A DNA stretch of 14,242 nt, from contig SKXG01000353.1 of assembly GCA_007128525.1 (NCBI GenBank), positions 1-14,242 of the forward strand, in the 5' to 3' direction. The notes under the pieces are model-generated. The model was not told where the DNA came from, did no database searches, and was given only the letters and a program-made list of their open reading frames with translations. Each line of letters opens with the position of its first letter. Within the stretch, counting starts at the first letter, position 1. The stretch comes from Pseudomonadales bacterium (GTDB taxonomy: Bacteria; Pseudomonadota; Gammaproteobacteria; Pseudomonadales; Azotimanducaceae). The translations under genes were made by a program, and so were the position numbers. Below are positions 14,242 to 14,242 of the stretch, piece after piece.

Positions 14242-14242
14242 A

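Overview
The window looks like the chromosome of a GC-rich gammaproteobacterium. The pointers are a Pseudomonas-like glutamyl-tRNA synthetase followed by tRNA-Ala, a small acidic PA3496-family gene, and a MetX-type acyltransferase with a GPSMGG nucleophile elbow. I cannot place it below class level. No insertion sequence, CRISPR array, rRNA or phage gene is visible.

Left part (1-2827) is housekeeping. It holds the 3' two-thirds of an O-acyltransferase gene on the + strand. This converges on a PA3496-like gene on the - strand, with a 9-bp-arm hairpin between the two stops and a good sigma70-type promoter for the - gene. Next come tRNA-Ala(GGC) and gltX, both on the - strand and probably transcribed together as gltX then tRNA.

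Centre and right (2902-14099) hold the accessory part: two divergent gene sets leaving a 262-bp control region (8458-8719). The - strand set has five tightly packed or overlapping genes. In order they are a diheme HzsA-related lipoprotein, an SH3b plus beta-barrel protein, a second beta-barrel protein, a tiny DUF4266 lipoprotein ending in a Gly/Cys tail, and a DUF3570 outer-membrane protein. The set closes with a clear intrinsic terminator in front of gltX. The + strand set has three genes: a secreted monoheme protein resembling a compact DUF1592/DUF1588/DUF1585 protein, a diheme LamG lipoprotein with a duplicated heme module, and a Tat-exported DUF1501-like protein.

All eight products appear to be exported, and the set carries five CxxCH heme motifs. 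My reading is a coordinated envelope redox or substrate-processing system: periplasmic or lipid-anchored cytochromes and a Tat-exported DUF1501-like protein working with three outer-membrane barrels. The substrate cannot be read from sequence. The control region has two overlapping palindromes (8543-8578) that could let one regulator govern both arms.

The last 143 bases contain a perfect 9-bp hairpin (14136-14157) and possibly the last 29 codons of a convergent - strand gene.
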